A stretch of DNA of 59,653 bases from Natronococcus amylolyticus DSM 10524 (GCF_000337675.1 NZ_AOIB01000031.1:147772-207424); one strand, 5' to 3'. Numbered from the stretch's first letter, positions 42,580-51,911 are shown. The notes: generated from the letters alone by a model not told the origin. Numbers and translations are program-made.

Positions 42580-43380
42580 ATGGACGACGACGGCAAACAG
42601 GCCACGTTCGGCTCCGAGGGGGAGCTTCGAACCGATAGCGACGCGGATCGGACCGAAGACGAGGAGACGGGCCCCGAGCACAACGACTTCGGCGAGGAAC
42701 GCGGCGACAACGAGACGAGATCGGGCGCGAACCGCTACGACGTCTCGAGCCTACTCCAGAAAGCAGTGCGGCGATCGGACGAGGAGGTCGCAGCGTGGGC
42801 CGCCTGGGAGCTGGCTCGATCGGGGTTCGCCTGGAACTTCTGGGACCGGATCAACCTCTACGTCGTCGAGGACCTCCGGGCGGGCCACGAGGTCGCGTTA
42901 CTGATCGCCCGCTACGAGGAACTGGCCCGCGAGCGCTGGTCGGAAAGTTCCTGGGAGGGGCGGCTCTGTGCGGTCCACGCCGCGCTGGCGGCCGCCAGAG
43001 CGCCCTCGAGCCGGGAAGCCTCCCACGCCGACGACTACTTCGGCGAGCTCTCGGCCGAGCGTGCGGCTGCCCGCGATGAGGGGCGCGAACCGCGGTACGA
43101 TCACCCCGTCGAGGAGCTCGAGCCCGGCGGGCGCTACGACGTCGCGTTCGATCAGCACACCTACGAGGGGAAGGCTCTGGGTCGGGACGGTCAGTTCTTC
43201 CGGACCCACGGCGCTCGTGTTGGTCCTGAGGGCGAGCCCGAGCTGAGCCGGCAGTGGCGCCTGCAGAGCATGCAACTCGAGGATCGGGAGTACACCGAGA
43301 CGGAGCTGGCTCGAGCCGTCGAACCCGTCGATCCTGACGACAGGTGGGGAACCGACGACGAGGGGGCGGACGGCGACTGA
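42580..43380 (+). CDS. RarA/MgsA C-terminal-domain-like protein without ATPase
   Basis: A 266-residue protein. After an acidic disordered N-terminus (1-55), residues about 60-160 resemble the C-terminal tetramerisation part of RarA/MgsA: YDVSSLLQKAVRRSDEEVAAW then RINLYVVEDLRAG and LCAVHAALAAARAPSSREA. The next part (VAFDQHTYEGKALGRDGQFF) resembles the closing RarA segment. The AAA+ motor domain is absent. RarA acts at stalled replication forks; a motorless version may regulate it or be recruited for something else. It starts at ATG 42580. Confidence 0.65.
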   Translation: MDDDGKQATFGSEGELRTDSDADRTEDEETGPEHNDFGEERGDNETRSGANRYDVSSLLQKAVRRSDEEVAAWAAWELARSGFAWNFWDRINLYVVEDLRAGHEVALLIARYEELARERWSESSWEGRLCAVHAALAAARAPSSREASHADDYFGELSAERAAARDEGREPRYDHPVEELEPGGRYDVAFDQHTYEGKALGRDGQFFRTHGARVGPEGEPELSRQWRLQSMQLEDREYTETELARAVEPVDPDDRWGTDDEGADGD

Positions 43381-43688
43381 GTCGGACGATCGAAGAGCGT
43401 TGCCGATCGATTCCGACCGCGGCCGTTTCGCTTCCGGTATTGAAATACGCCTTCCAACTTTTCGCCGAACGTCGAACCTATAGGGGAATATATACTGATT
43501 ACTGGTCACCGGCAACGATTTGATTGTTTGGTTTAGGTAATAAGTACGCTTATACAGTGTCAGCCGTCCAGATAGAGCAGACACGTGAGTCCGAGCGTCA
43601 TTCTCGTACCGAATTTCGAGCCGAATTGTGAACTCAGCTGTGACAGAAGCGAACGAACGTCCGCAACTACGGTCGGAGGTAAGCGTCC
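43381..43688. other. upstream region of narK
   Basis: No gene seen. AT-rich blocks at 43485-43500 (AATATATACTG) and 43535-43555 (TAAGTACGCTTATACAG) are possible promoter elements, implying a long leader for narK. Confidence 0.4.
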
Positions 43689-45011
43689 ATGATTCACGGA
43701 AAGTGGAAGAACCTCCTGCTGGCGACGGCGATGTTCAACCTGGGGTTCGTCATCTGGTTCTCGTTCGCGCCGTTTACCGGCGGGATCGCCGACGAGTTCG
43801 GCCTCTCGGTCGCCCAGCTGGGGCTCGTCTCGAGTGCGGCCGTGATCGCTGTTCCGGTCGGTCGGATCCTGATCGGGCCGCTGACCGACAAGTACGGGGC
43901 GCCAGTGACCGCCAGTGTCACGCTGGTGATCGTCGGGATCTTCTCGATCATTAGCGCGTTCGCGACGACCTACGAGGTGTTTACCGCCTCGCGGGTGATC
44001 GCCTCGCTGGCGGGCATCACGTTCGTCATCGGCATCCAGCACGTCGCCGAGTGGTTCGAGGAGGAGAACCTCGGGCTGGCGGAGGGCGTCTTCGCCGGGA
44101 TCGGCAACGCCGGTGCAGGTCTGGGCGCGTACTTTACCCTTCCGCGGATCTTCGGCGAGGGGTACGCCGGACCGCTGTTCGCGACGAACTGGCGCGCTGC
44201 GTTCTTTTACACCGGCGTGCTCGCGGTCGTTCTCGGCGTCGTCTACTACGCCTTCGGCGACGCCGCAAAGAGCGAGGCCAAGCGACAGGCGACCAGGGAG
44301 AAGGCGAGCTTCAAACAGTTCCTCTACGTCGGCACGCGCCACGGCGCGGTCGTGCTCGCGGCGGCGTACGTGATGACCTTCGGCCTCGAGGTCGCGATGA
44401 ACGGCTGGCTGGGCACGTACTACCGCGAGGGGTTCGGCCAGGGTGACATCGTCATCGCGGCTACGTTCGCGGCGACGTTCTCGATCGCGGCCGGGCTGCT
44501 CCGGCCGCTTGGCGGCTACATCAGCGACGTCGTCGCGCGCAGGGAGCGCGACATCCTGCCGTGGTTCGAGGGCCGGTACCGCGAGCAGTGGACGTTCGCG
44601 ACGCTCGTTTTCGTCGTCGTCTCGATGGTCGGGATGACCGTCGCCGGCCTCTCCGGAAGCATCTACCTCGCGGTCGCCGCCGGCTTCCTCGTCGGCGTCG
44701 GCTGTGCGTTCTCGGAGGGGGCGATCTTCGCGCAGGTGCCCGCGATGTTCCCGGACAGCTCCGGCAGCGTCGCCGGCGTCGTCGGCGGGGTCGGAACGAT
44801 CGGCGGCACCGTCTACCCGCTCGTGTTCGCCGCGCCGTTCCTCCCGAACCTCCACCTCGGGTACCTCGTCGTCGCCGTCACGATGCTTCCGATCGTCGCG
44901 CTCGCCGCCTGGGTGTTCCAGCCCGCCGTCGCCGAGCGTGCGACCGAGGACGGCTGGCTCGTCGACGGAGAGATGCCCGCGGCCGGAGCGGCCGCCTCGA
45001 GCGACGATTAG
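43689..45011 (+). CDS. narK: NarK-type nitrate/nitrite transporter (MFS)
   Basis: A 440-residue major-facilitator carrier with 12 membrane helices. The nitrate signatures are GIGNAGAGLGAYFTLP in helix 5 and VAGVVGGVGTIGGTVYP in helix 11. Such carriers import nitrate, often against nitrite. The nearby assimilatory nitrate reductase gene fits this use. It starts at ATG 43689 (MIHGKWKNLL). It converges with a small membrane protein gene and overlaps it by four bases at the stops. Confidence 0.9.
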   Translation: MIHGKWKNLLLATAMFNLGFVIWFSFAPFTGGIADEFGLSVAQLGLVSSAAVIAVPVGRILIGPLTDKYGAPVTASVTLVIVGIFSIISAFATTYEVFTASRVIASLAGITFVIGIQHVAEWFEEENLGLAEGVFAGIGNAGAGLGAYFTLPRIFGEGYAGPLFATNWRAAFFYTGVLAVVLGVVYYAFGDAAKSEAKRQATREKASFKQFLYVGTRHGAVVLAAAYVMTFGLEVAMNGWLGTYYREGFGQGDIVIAATFAATFSIAAGLLRPLGGYISDVVARRERDILPWFEGRYREQWTFATLVFVVVSMVGMTVAGLSGSIYLAVAAGFLVGVGCAFSEGAIFAQVPAMFPDSSGSVAGVVGGVGTIGGTVYPLVFAAPFLPNLHLGYLVVAVTMLPIVALAAWVFQPAVAERATEDGWLVDGEMPAAGAAASSDD

Positions 45012-45232
45012 GAAGTTACGGGTTCCGAGTCGGCGGACTCGCGCGGAAGCTCGTCCCGTTTCGAGAGGTAGACCGGAACGACCACGAATCCGGCGGCCGG
45101 GACGAGAACGCCGTAGAAGTAGACGAACGGGTTCTTGGCGTTCAGGCGCTTTGCGTCGAAGTAGACGAGGATCGCGACCGGGACCTGAAGGACGATCAGC
45201 GCGGTGACGAGGAAGCCGGCGAACCCTGGCAT
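45008..45232 (-). CDS. small membrane protein, 74 aa
   Basis: Starts MPGFAGFLVTALIVLQVPVAILVYFDAKR, then a second helix (FVYFYGVLVPAAGFVVVPVYLS) and a charged tail. Two membrane helices with a short basic loop (KRLNAKNP). The family is not named; it resembles small haloarchaeal PspC- or PLDc-N-like membrane proteins. Its TAA is convergent with narK. Confidence 0.7.
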   Translation of the reverse strand: MPGFAGFLVTALIVLQVPVAILVYFDAKRLNAKNPFVYFYGVLVPAAGFVVVPVYLSKRDELPRESADSEPVTS

Positions 45233-45529
45233 ACCGGATCGTTCGACTCGAGCGAAAGAGAGTCTACCGGCCGTCCACGGCACGATCGTTAGCGTCGGTA
45301 CGCGAATCCGATCGTCGGCCCGCATCGAGGGAGTCGGGATCGAACAGATAGAGTCGGGTCGGACAACTCGAGCCGTCGGAAGCAGTCTCGTGAGTTCTCG
45401 ACGTCGAGCTTTGACGTCCTCGCCGAGCGCTCGACCGGTTCCTCCGAAAGACGACGGCCGTACGGGGATGCGTTTCGATACTCGTCGACCGTAACCGACG
45501 TAACCGCGCGGACCGTCAGTGGACGTCGT

Positions 45530-46045
45530 ATGCAAGATTCCAACTCGGACGGGCCGCTCGCCGACCACCCGGCGACGGAGATCCAGGTCGTCGTCGTCGA
45601 CCCCGACGACGTCGTCGAGGCGTTCGAGCGAAACCGCGTGGAGGACAACTTCCGACGAACGCACGTGCTCCGGCTCGTCCCGCCCTTCGAGGAGGAACAG
45701 CGCGCGGAGCCGTACGCCCAGGACGGCCCCAAACGCTACCCGCCCGATCGCGATCCGGAACCGCTTCACCTCGAGCCCGCGACGTTCGTTCGCAACGAGG
45801 CGGGAGTCCACCCGAACGAGACGCACCTGACCGCCCCGACGCGGGAGGAGGCCCGAGCGGCGGCCCGCGACGACCGCGGGGACGACGTGACCGAATCTGT
45901 CGTTGACGAGTACCACGAGACGGCCCTCGAGGAGTGGAAGCGGGAGCTGCGGAGCTCGTTCGTCGACGCGATCCGAATCCACTTCGACGACGGCACCGCC
46001 GAGGAGATCTGGACCGAGGCCCGGTACGAAGCAACCGAGGACTGA
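45530..46045 (+). CDS. conserved acidic protein beside nasA, 171 aa
   Basis: Starts MQDSNSDGPLADHPATEIQVV. A short alpha/beta first part (VVVDPDDVVEAFERNRVEDNF), a central RVVPP-like strand with FEEEQRAEPYAQDGP, then a long helical tail (YHETALEEWKRELRSSFVDAI). No cysteine pairs or catalytic motif. It converges with nasA (51 bases between stops). Its position in the nitrate locus suggests a role there, an inference. Confidence 0.68.
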   Translation: MQDSNSDGPLADHPATEIQVVVVDPDDVVEAFERNRVEDNFRRTHVLRLVPPFEEEQRAEPYAQDGPKRYPPDRDPEPLHLEPATFVRNEAGVHPNETHLTAPTREEARAAARDDRGDDVTESVVDEYHETALEEWKRELRSSFVDAIRIHFDDGTAEEIWTEARYEATED

Positions 46046-46096
46046 TCGGCCGTCGAGCGTCCCGTCCGAACGGGCCGTCCGCCGGCTCGTCGGCCG

Positions 46097-48208
46097 TCAG
46101 GCGCTCGCCTCGACGACGGCCTCGAGCTCCCGGTCCCGGGGCGGAGCGAGCCGAACCGCACACTGTTTGAAGTTCGGCTCCCTCGAGCGTGGGTCGACCG
46201 CGGGGAGGGTAAGGTCGTTGACGGCGGCGTGGTGGATCGGTAGCCAGACGACGCCGTCGGGGATCGACTCGTCGGCCTCGACGCGGACGGTGATCGACGC
46301 CCGCCTCGAGACGACGCGTCCGTACCTGCCGTCCGTCCCCTGCTCGAGGTCGTCCGCGACGGCGACGGCCGTCGCCGGGCTCACCCGCGCGGTCGGCGGG
46401 CCGTCCTCGCGGGTGCGGACCCCGGTGTTGTACGCGTCGGGCCGGCGCGCGGTCGTCAGCGTGAACGGGTAGTCGTCGTCGGTCGGCTCGGGCAGCGGTT
46501 CGACCTGCGCGTTCGAGAAGCGAGCGCGACCCGACGGCGTCGGGAACGACCACGTCTCCGTTTCGTCGTCTTCCGTCCCCGTTCCCACCCCTTCGTGGTA
46601 CCGATACCCGCCTGCAGCGTCGGGCTCCGGCGCGGGCCACCGAACCGCCAGCTCGGCGTCGAGACGGTCGTACGAGAGTCCTGAGAGATCCGCGGGGGTG
46701 CCCTCGGTCATCGCCGCGAGCTCCTCGAAGACGGGTTCCGGTTCGGGCGGCTCGTCGAACAGTCCCGGCGCGAGGCGATCGGCCAGCGCACCGATCAGCT
46801 CGAGGTCGGTTCTGACGCCCGAGGGCGTCTCCGTCGCGGCCCGAACCCGGGAGACGGTCCGTTCCATGTTGGTCGTCGTCCCCTCCGATTCGCCCCAGGT
46901 CGCGGCGGGCAGGACGACGTCGGCGTGCTCGACCGTCTCACTGCGAAAGGCGTCCTGGACGACGAGGAAGGCGTCCTCGAGGCGCTCGCGGACGTTCGTC
47001 GTGTCGGGCATCCCCGCCACAGGGTTCGTCGCGACGGCGTAGACGGCGTCGACCTCCTTGTCGATGGCGTCGACGATCCCGACCGGTCCCGGCCCGGGAT
47101 CAGTAGGCAGTCGCGACGCCAGCACGCCCCAGGTCTCCGCGACGAGTTCGCGGGCCGCGGGACCGTCGAACGATCGCTGCCCGGGCCAGGTCCCCTTCGA
47201 AGAACAGACCCGGGTCCCCATCGAGTTCGCCTGCCCGGTCAGCGAGAACGGCCCCGAGCCCGGCCGGAGGTTCCCCGTCGCCAGACAGAGATCGATCAGC
47301 GCGCCCGCGGCGTCGGTGCCGTTGACGCTCTGGTTGATTCCCATCCCCCAGTAGACGAGCGTCCGGTTCTCGAGGGCTGCGGCGAGTCGGTCGACGTCGG
47401 CCATCGAGACGCCCGCGCGCTCGGCCGCTCGAGCGGGGGCCGGCAGTTCCTCGCGGAGCTCCTCGAATCCCGTCGTCGCGTCAGCGACGAACGTCTCGTC
47501 GACCCGGTCGGTCTCGACGAGTCGAGCCAGGACCGCACGGGCCAGTGCGAGGTCGCCCCCTGGCTCGAGCGGAACGCGGTGGTCCGCCACTTCGGCGGTC
47601 TCGCTGTCGATCGGATCGACGACGATCAGTTCCGAGTCCTCGGCGTCGGCGGACTGATTGATCCACCGGAACAACACGGGGTGGGCCGCGGCCGGGTTCG
47701 CCCCCCAGACGAGGTGGGTCTCGGCCTCGGGGACGTCGTCGTAGGTTGGCGGCGGCGCGTCGCTGCCGAAGGCATCGTAGTAAGCGGTCACCGCCGAGGC
47801 CATACACAGCGTCGTGTTGGCGTCGTAGTACCGAGTGCCGATCCCGCCGCGAGCGAGCTTGCCCAGCGCGTAGGCGGCCTCGTTGGTCTGCTGGCCGCTC
47901 CCGAGCACCGCGACGTGGTCGCGGCCGCCCTCGAGGGCCGTGTCGAGTCCCTCCGCGGCCCGCTCGAGGGCGGTCTCCCAGGTCGTCGCTACCAGCTCGC
48001 CGTCGCGGCGAACGAGCGGGCGGGTCAGCCACTCGCCCTCGGGATCGGCGCTCTCGCTGATCCCGCGCTGGCAGGCGAGTCCGCTCGAGACCGGGTGGGC
48101 CGCGTCGCCACGGACGCTCTCGAGACCGTACCCCCGGTCGACGGCCTGCTGGACGTGGCCGCAGCCGACCGCACACCGCATGCAGGTCGTCGGAACGAGA
48201 CCGGTCAC
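46097..48208 (-). CDS. nasA: assimilatory nitrate reductase, molybdopterin subunit
   Basis: A 703-residue molybdopterin oxidoreductase. The N-terminal 4Fe-4S site uses C9, C12, C16 (TCMRCAVGCGH) and C46 (GLACQRG). Then follow the Mo-bis-MGD domains: NEAAYALGKLARGGIGTRYYD, GSGPFSLTGQANSMG (cofactor loop), VLPAATWGESEGTTTNMER, and the C-terminal cofactor-binding domain near PNFKQCAVRLAPP. It reduces nitrate to nitrite in the cytoplasm for nitrogen assimilation. No Tat leader is present. It starts at GTG 48208. The nitrite reductase is not in the window. Confidence 0.9.
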   Translation of the reverse strand: MTGLVPTTCMRCAVGCGHVQQAVDRGYGLESVRGDAAHPVSSGLACQRGISESADPEGEWLTRPLVRRDGELVATTWETALERAAEGLDTALEGGRDHVAVLGSGQQTNEAAYALGKLARGGIGTRYYDANTTLCMASAVTAYYDAFGSDAPPPTYDDVPEAETHLVWGANPAAAHPVLFRWINQSADAEDSELIVVDPIDSETAEVADHRVPLEPGGDLALARAVLARLVETDRVDETFVADATTGFEELREELPAPARAAERAGVSMADVDRLAAALENRTLVYWGMGINQSVNGTDAAGALIDLCLATGNLRPGSGPFSLTGQANSMGTRVCSSKGTWPGQRSFDGPAARELVAETWGVLASRLPTDPGPGPVGIVDAIDKEVDAVYAVATNPVAGMPDTTNVRERLEDAFLVVQDAFRSETVEHADVVLPAATWGESEGTTTNMERTVSRVRAATETPSGVRTDLELIGALADRLAPGLFDEPPEPEPVFEELAAMTEGTPADLSGLSYDRLDAELAVRWPAPEPDAAGGYRYHEGVGTGTEDDETETWSFPTPSGRARFSNAQVEPLPEPTDDDYPFTLTTARRPDAYNTGVRTREDGPPTARVSPATAVAVADDLEQGTDGRYGRVVSRRASITVRVEADESIPDGVVWLPIHHAAVNDLTLPAVDPRSREPNFKQCAVRLAPPRDRELEAVVEASA

Positions 48209-48604
48209 GGCCGTTCCCCTCCACCGCTCGAACCCGCGTCTACGGGTTTACAAACGGAATTCAAATAGAGTCTTCCTGCCCTCACAACGAGCAAATCCAT
48301 ACGAACAGGGTACGTATGAGGATACTAAACAGTGATCGTTTACGATTCGTTACTTTTCACACGTCGCTCGAGAAGGTCGGACGTATACCTACGAATATGG
48401 ACAATATAAGGTCACGAACGCGGAGCGAGCGAGCGTTTCGACGGCCCGATCGGGCGGTTTCGTGACCATCGATCGGCGGCGACGGAATCGCCACCGGCCA
48501 CCGACGCGTCGGTCGACCTGCGACTCCAGTCGCCGCGTCGCTTTTGCCCCGTTCCCGTTCCGGACCGACCAGTAGATTAACACTATCGAACCCGTACTAT
48601 CGCT
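48209..48604. other. divergent promoter region nasA / E1 alpha
   Basis: No gene. The minus strand has TATTTGAA near 48265, a possible nasA TATA. AGATTAACACTA at about 48574-48585 is a possible E1 promoter 20-31 bases from its ATG. Confidence 0.4.
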
Positions 48605-49687
48605 ATGCCCGAAGAGACCGTCGCTCAGTTTCACATCCGATCGGTCCAGGTACTGTCGGAGGACGAGACGGTCGACGACGAACTGGTTCCGGACCTGAGC
48701 GACGACGAGCTACTGACGGTGTACGAACAGATGAAGCGGTCCCGTCGCCTCGACGAGCGCGCCATCGCGCTCCAGCGGCGGGGAGAGCTCGGCACGTACG
48801 CCCCCGCGATCGGGCAGGAGGCGGCGCAGGTCGGTACCGCGTTCGCCCTCGGCGAGGACGACTGGCTCGTCCCGTCGTTTCGCGAACAGCCCGCGCTCCT
48901 GGTCCACGGCACGGCGCCGGACGCGGTCCTCCAGTACGCAAAGGGGATGGAGGAGGGCGCAGAGATTCCGGACGGCGAAGGTGCGCTTCCGCCGGCGATC
49001 CCCGTCGGCTCGCAGCCGCTGCACGCTGCCGGCATCGGTTGGGGCGAGGCGCTCCAGGACCGGGAGAACGTCGCGATCACCTACTTCGGCGACGGCGCGA
49101 CCAGCGAGGGCGACGTCTACGAGGCGATGAACTTCGCCGGCGTCTACGACGCCCAGACCGTCTTCGTCTGCCAGAACAACCGGTACGCCATCTCGACTGG
49201 GATCGAGAAGCAAACCAACACGGAGACGTTCGCACAGAAGGCGATCGCGGCGGGGATCGACTGCGTGCAGGTCGACGGCAACGACGTCCTCGGGGTCTAC
49301 CGCGTCGCGCGGGAGGCCGTCGAGAAGGCCCGCAGCGGCGAGCCGGTCCTCATCGAGGCGCTGACCTACCGCCGATCGATGCACACGACCTCGGACGATC
49401 CCTCCGCCTACCGCGAGAGCGAGGAGGAATCCGAGTGGGAGGCCCGCGACCCCATCCTCCGGTTTCAGCGGTACCTCGAGGACCGCGGGATCCTGGACGA
49501 GGAAACGAAGGGGGCGATCGCCGAGCGGATCGAGGAGGAGCTCGCGTCGGCGATCGACGAGGCCAACGAACGGCGCGAGGAACTCGACCCCGCGGACATG
49601 TTCCGGCACGTTTACCAGGATCTGCCGCCCGAACTCGAGCGACAGCTCGCGGCGTTCGAGGCCGAAAAGGGAGGTGAGGGCGAATGA
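48605..49687 (+). CDS. pdhA: 2-oxoacid dehydrogenase E1 component, alpha subunit
   Basis: A 360-residue thiamine diphosphate-dependent dehydrogenase subunit. The TPP motif runs from FGDGATSEGDVYEA (GDG at 162-164) to CQNNRYAIST (NN at 191-192). RRSMHTTSDDPSAYR is the loop that carries phosphorylation sites in eukaryotic relatives. It decarboxylates a 2-oxoacid together with the beta subunit. The start is ATG 48605. It is coupled to the beta subunit by ATGA. The exact substrate (pyruvate, branched-chain or acetoin-type) is not visible, and E2 and E3 genes are absent here. Confidence 0.88.
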   Translation: MPEETVAQFHIRSVQVLSEDETVDDELVPDLSDDELLTVYEQMKRSRRLDERAIALQRRGELGTYAPAIGQEAAQVGTAFALGEDDWLVPSFREQPALLVHGTAPDAVLQYAKGMEEGAEIPDGEGALPPAIPVGSQPLHAAGIGWGEALQDRENVAITYFGDGATSEGDVYEAMNFAGVYDAQTVFVCQNNRYAISTGIEKQTNTETFAQKAIAAGIDCVQVDGNDVLGVYRVAREAVEKARSGEPVLIEALTYRRSMHTTSDDPSAYRESEEESEWEARDPILRFQRYLEDRGILDEETKGAIAERIEEELASAIDEANERREELDPADMFRHVYQDLPPELERQLAAFEAEKGGEGE

Positions 49688-50652
49688 GCGAGCGACTCCG
49701 GATGGTCGAGGCCGTCCGCGACACGCTCGGTGCGGAACTGGCACGCGACGACGACGTCGTCGTCTACGGCGAGGACGTCGGCGAGGCCGGCGGCGTGTTC
49801 AGAGCGACCCAGGGGCTGATCGACGACTATCCAGACCGGGTGTTCGACACGCCGGTCGCGGAGGCAGGCATCGTCGGAGCGGGCGTCGGTCTGGCGGCGA
49901 CCGGGATGCGCCCCGTCGCGGAGATCCAGTTTCAGAGCTTCCTGTACCAGGGGTTCCACCAGCTGGCCCAGCACGTCGCACGCATGCGGAGTCGAACCCG
50001 CGGGACGATCACCTGTCCGATGACGATCCGGACGCCCTACGGCGGTGGGATCCACGCCCTGGAGCTTCACTCCGAGAGCTTCGAGGCGGGGTTCGCACAC
50101 ATCCCCGGCCTGAAGGTCGTCTTCCCCTCCTCGCCCGCCGAGACGAAGGGGCTGCTCACCTCGTCGATCCGGAGTCCCGATCCCGTTATTTTCATGGAGC
50201 CGACACGACTCTACCGCTCGTTCCGCGAGGAGGTTCCCGACGACCACGAGATCCCGCTCGGCGAGGCCCGGGTAGTCGAGCCCGGCGAGGACATCACGGT
50301 CGTCGCCTGGGGGTCGATGCTGCGGGAGACGCTCGACGCCGTCGACGATATCGACGCGAGCGTCGAGGTGATCGATCCGCGGACGCTGTACCCGCTCGAC
50401 ACCGAGACGATCGTCGACTCCGTGAAGAAAACCGGGCGCTGTGCGATCGTCCACGAGGCGCCGAAGACGGCGGGGATGGCCGGCGAGATCATCGCGCGGC
50501 TCAACGAGGAGGCGTTTCTCTACCTCGAGGCGCCGATCGAGCGGGTGACCGGGTACGACGTCCCGATGCCGATGTTCGCCCGCGAGGACGACTACCTGCC
50601 CGACGCCGATCGCATCGAGGCCGGGATCCGCGACGTCCTCGAGTTCGGGTAG
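49684..50652 (+). CDS. pdhB: 2-oxoacid dehydrogenase E1 component, beta subunit
   Basis: A 322-residue transketolase-like subunit: GEDVGEAGGVFRATQGL near the N-terminus, PVAEAGIVGAGVGLAATGMR, RTPYGGGIHALELHSES and the C-terminal transketolase domain (VVAWGSMLRETLDAVDD, then VIDPRTLYPLDTETI). It forms an alpha2beta2 E1 with the upstream gene. The ATG overlaps its stop. The gene is followed by a decayed SDR fragment, not by E2. Confidence 0.9.
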   Translation: MSERLRMVEAVRDTLGAELARDDDVVVYGEDVGEAGGVFRATQGLIDDYPDRVFDTPVAEAGIVGAGVGLAATGMRPVAEIQFQSFLYQGFHQLAQHVARMRSRTRGTITCPMTIRTPYGGGIHALELHSESFEAGFAHIPGLKVVFPSSPAETKGLLTSSIRSPDPVIFMEPTRLYRSFREEVPDDHEIPLGEARVVEPGEDITVVAWGSMLRETLDAVDDIDASVEVIDPRTLYPLDTETIVDSVKKTGRCAIVHEAPKTAGMAGEIIARLNEEAFLYLEAPIERVTGYDVPMPMFAREDDYLPDADRIEAGIRDVLEFG

Positions 50653-50710
50653 ACCGCGGGCGGTCGCGGCAGTCGACCCCCGACCTTTCCCATCCCACCG
50701 TCCGTTCGGC

Positions 50711-50938
50711 ACGACGAACGCGGTCCTCATCACCGGCTGCTCCAGTATCGGCTGTTCGGCCGTCCACGCGTTTCTCGCCGACGGGTGGACGGTCTATGCG
50801 ACCGCCCGCGACGTCGAGGCACCGGCCGGCCTCGAGGCCTGGCGTGTGCGGACGGACCGACTCGACGCCATCGCGGACGCCGACGCCGAGCTCACCCGTC
50901 CGACGGGTCGTTCGCTCCGCTTTGGGTCTCGACCGTGA
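50711..50938 (+). pseudogene. short-chain dehydrogenase (SDR) N-terminal fragment
   Basis: A 75-codon frame that reads NAVLITGCSSIGCSAVHAFLAD and WTVYATARDVEAPAG, the Rossmann start of an SDR. The family glycine motif TGxxxGIG is broken: GCSSIGC lacks one Gly. There is no start codon in frame, and the fragment ends after about a quarter of the normal length. Its 3' end overlaps the neighbouring dehydrogenase gene on the other strand. It is a remnant of a lost gene. Confidence 0.7.
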
Positions 50939-51911
50939 CCGGTTGGGCGCTCGCCGCCGACTCGTAGGCGGCCTCGACGACGGTGACGGCCTCGAGCCCG
51001 TCGTCGGGCGTCACCAGCGGCGCCCGTCCCTCTCGGACGGCCGCGACGAAGTCCGCGACCAGTTTCGCTGTGGGGTCGTCGCCGTAGGAAACCGTGTGAA
51101 CGCCCGCCTCCTCGCCCGAGGCGACGGTGTGGGTGATCGACTCGCCGGTACAGTCGATCGCGAGCGTCCCGTCGGTGCCGACGAACTCGAGGGTCGCGTC
51201 GCCCCAGGTGTGCCAGGCGTCGGGCTTGCTCCAGGAGCCGTCCAGCAGAAATCCCGTCCCGTCGGTCAGCTCCATCGAGAGAACGTTCACGTCGTCGACC
51301 GCGCCGTCGTGAAAGCGCGTGTCGACCTCGGCGTACACCTCGGCGACGCGCTCCCCGGTGAGCGACGCGACGAGATCGACGAGGTGGACGGTGTGGTCCA
51401 TCACGGCCCCGCCGCCGGCTAGCTCGGGGTCGACGAACCAGCCGCCGGGGATGTGGCCCCGGTTCGTCCCGGAGATCGCCCACAGCGAGCCGAGGTCGCC
51501 GGCCTCGAGCGCCCGTCGGGCTCGGCGCGCGGGTTCGCTGAATCGTAGGGGCATCGCCACGCCGACCGCAACGTCGGCGTCCCGCCAGGTCTCGACGATC
51601 GCGCGAGGGTCCTCGAGGGTCGGCGCGAGCGGTTTCTCACAGAGGACGTCGACGCCCGCGTCGGTCGCCCGCTCGATCCACTCGCGGTGGGCGGCGTTTG
51701 GCGCACAGATCACGCCCGCGTCGATCCGCTCGAAGAGATCGTCGGCGTTCGCGACGTACTCGAGGTCGTGGTGTGCGGCAGTTTCCCGGCCTCGTTCGGC
51801 GTCGGGGTCTGCGACGCCGACGATGGCGGCATCCTCGAGCTCGCGAAGCGCGGCGACGTAGGCGTCGGCGTGGACGTGGGCGGCCGACAGCAGGCCGACG
51901 CGGACGCTCAT
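50892..51911 (-). CDS. Gfo/Idh/MocA-family oxidoreductase (first of pair)
   Basis: A 339-residue NAD(P)-dependent dehydrogenase of the sugar/inositol class. The N-terminal Rossmann part starts VGLLSAAHVHADAYVAAL, a diverged version of the usual GxGxxG. EKPLAPT is present, and the C-terminal substrate domain includes GHIPGGWFVDPELAGGGAVMDHTVHLVD, with the catalytic Asp/His pair. It overlaps the second dehydrogenase by ATGA. The polyol or sugar substrate is unknown. Confidence 0.87.
   Translation of the reverse strand: MSVRVGLLSAAHVHADAYVAALRELEDAAIVGVADPDAERGRETAAHHDLEYVANADDLFERIDAGVICAPNAAHREWIERATDAGVDVLCEKPLAPTLEDPRAIVETWRDADVAVGVAMPLRFSEPARRARRALEAGDLGSLWAISGTNRGHIPGGWFVDPELAGGGAVMDHTVHLVDLVASLTGERVAEVYAEVDTRFHDGAVDDVNVLSMELTDGTGFLLDGSWSKPDAWHTWGDATLEFVGTDGTLAIDCTGESITHTVASGEEAGVHTVSYGDDPTAKLVADFVAAVREGRAPLVTPDDGLEAVTVVEAAYESAASAQPVTVETQSGANDPSDG

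Noticed and set aside
42274-42580. Upstream extension of the RarA-C-like gene
   Set aside because: The frame is open from 42274, but the first about 100 codons overlap the divergent secreted-protein gene. ATG 42580 gives the normal acidic N-terminus.
49674-51422. Long plus-strand frame across E1 beta and the first dehydrogenase
   Set aside because: Arg-rich shadow without domains; the real genes on both strands account for the sequence.
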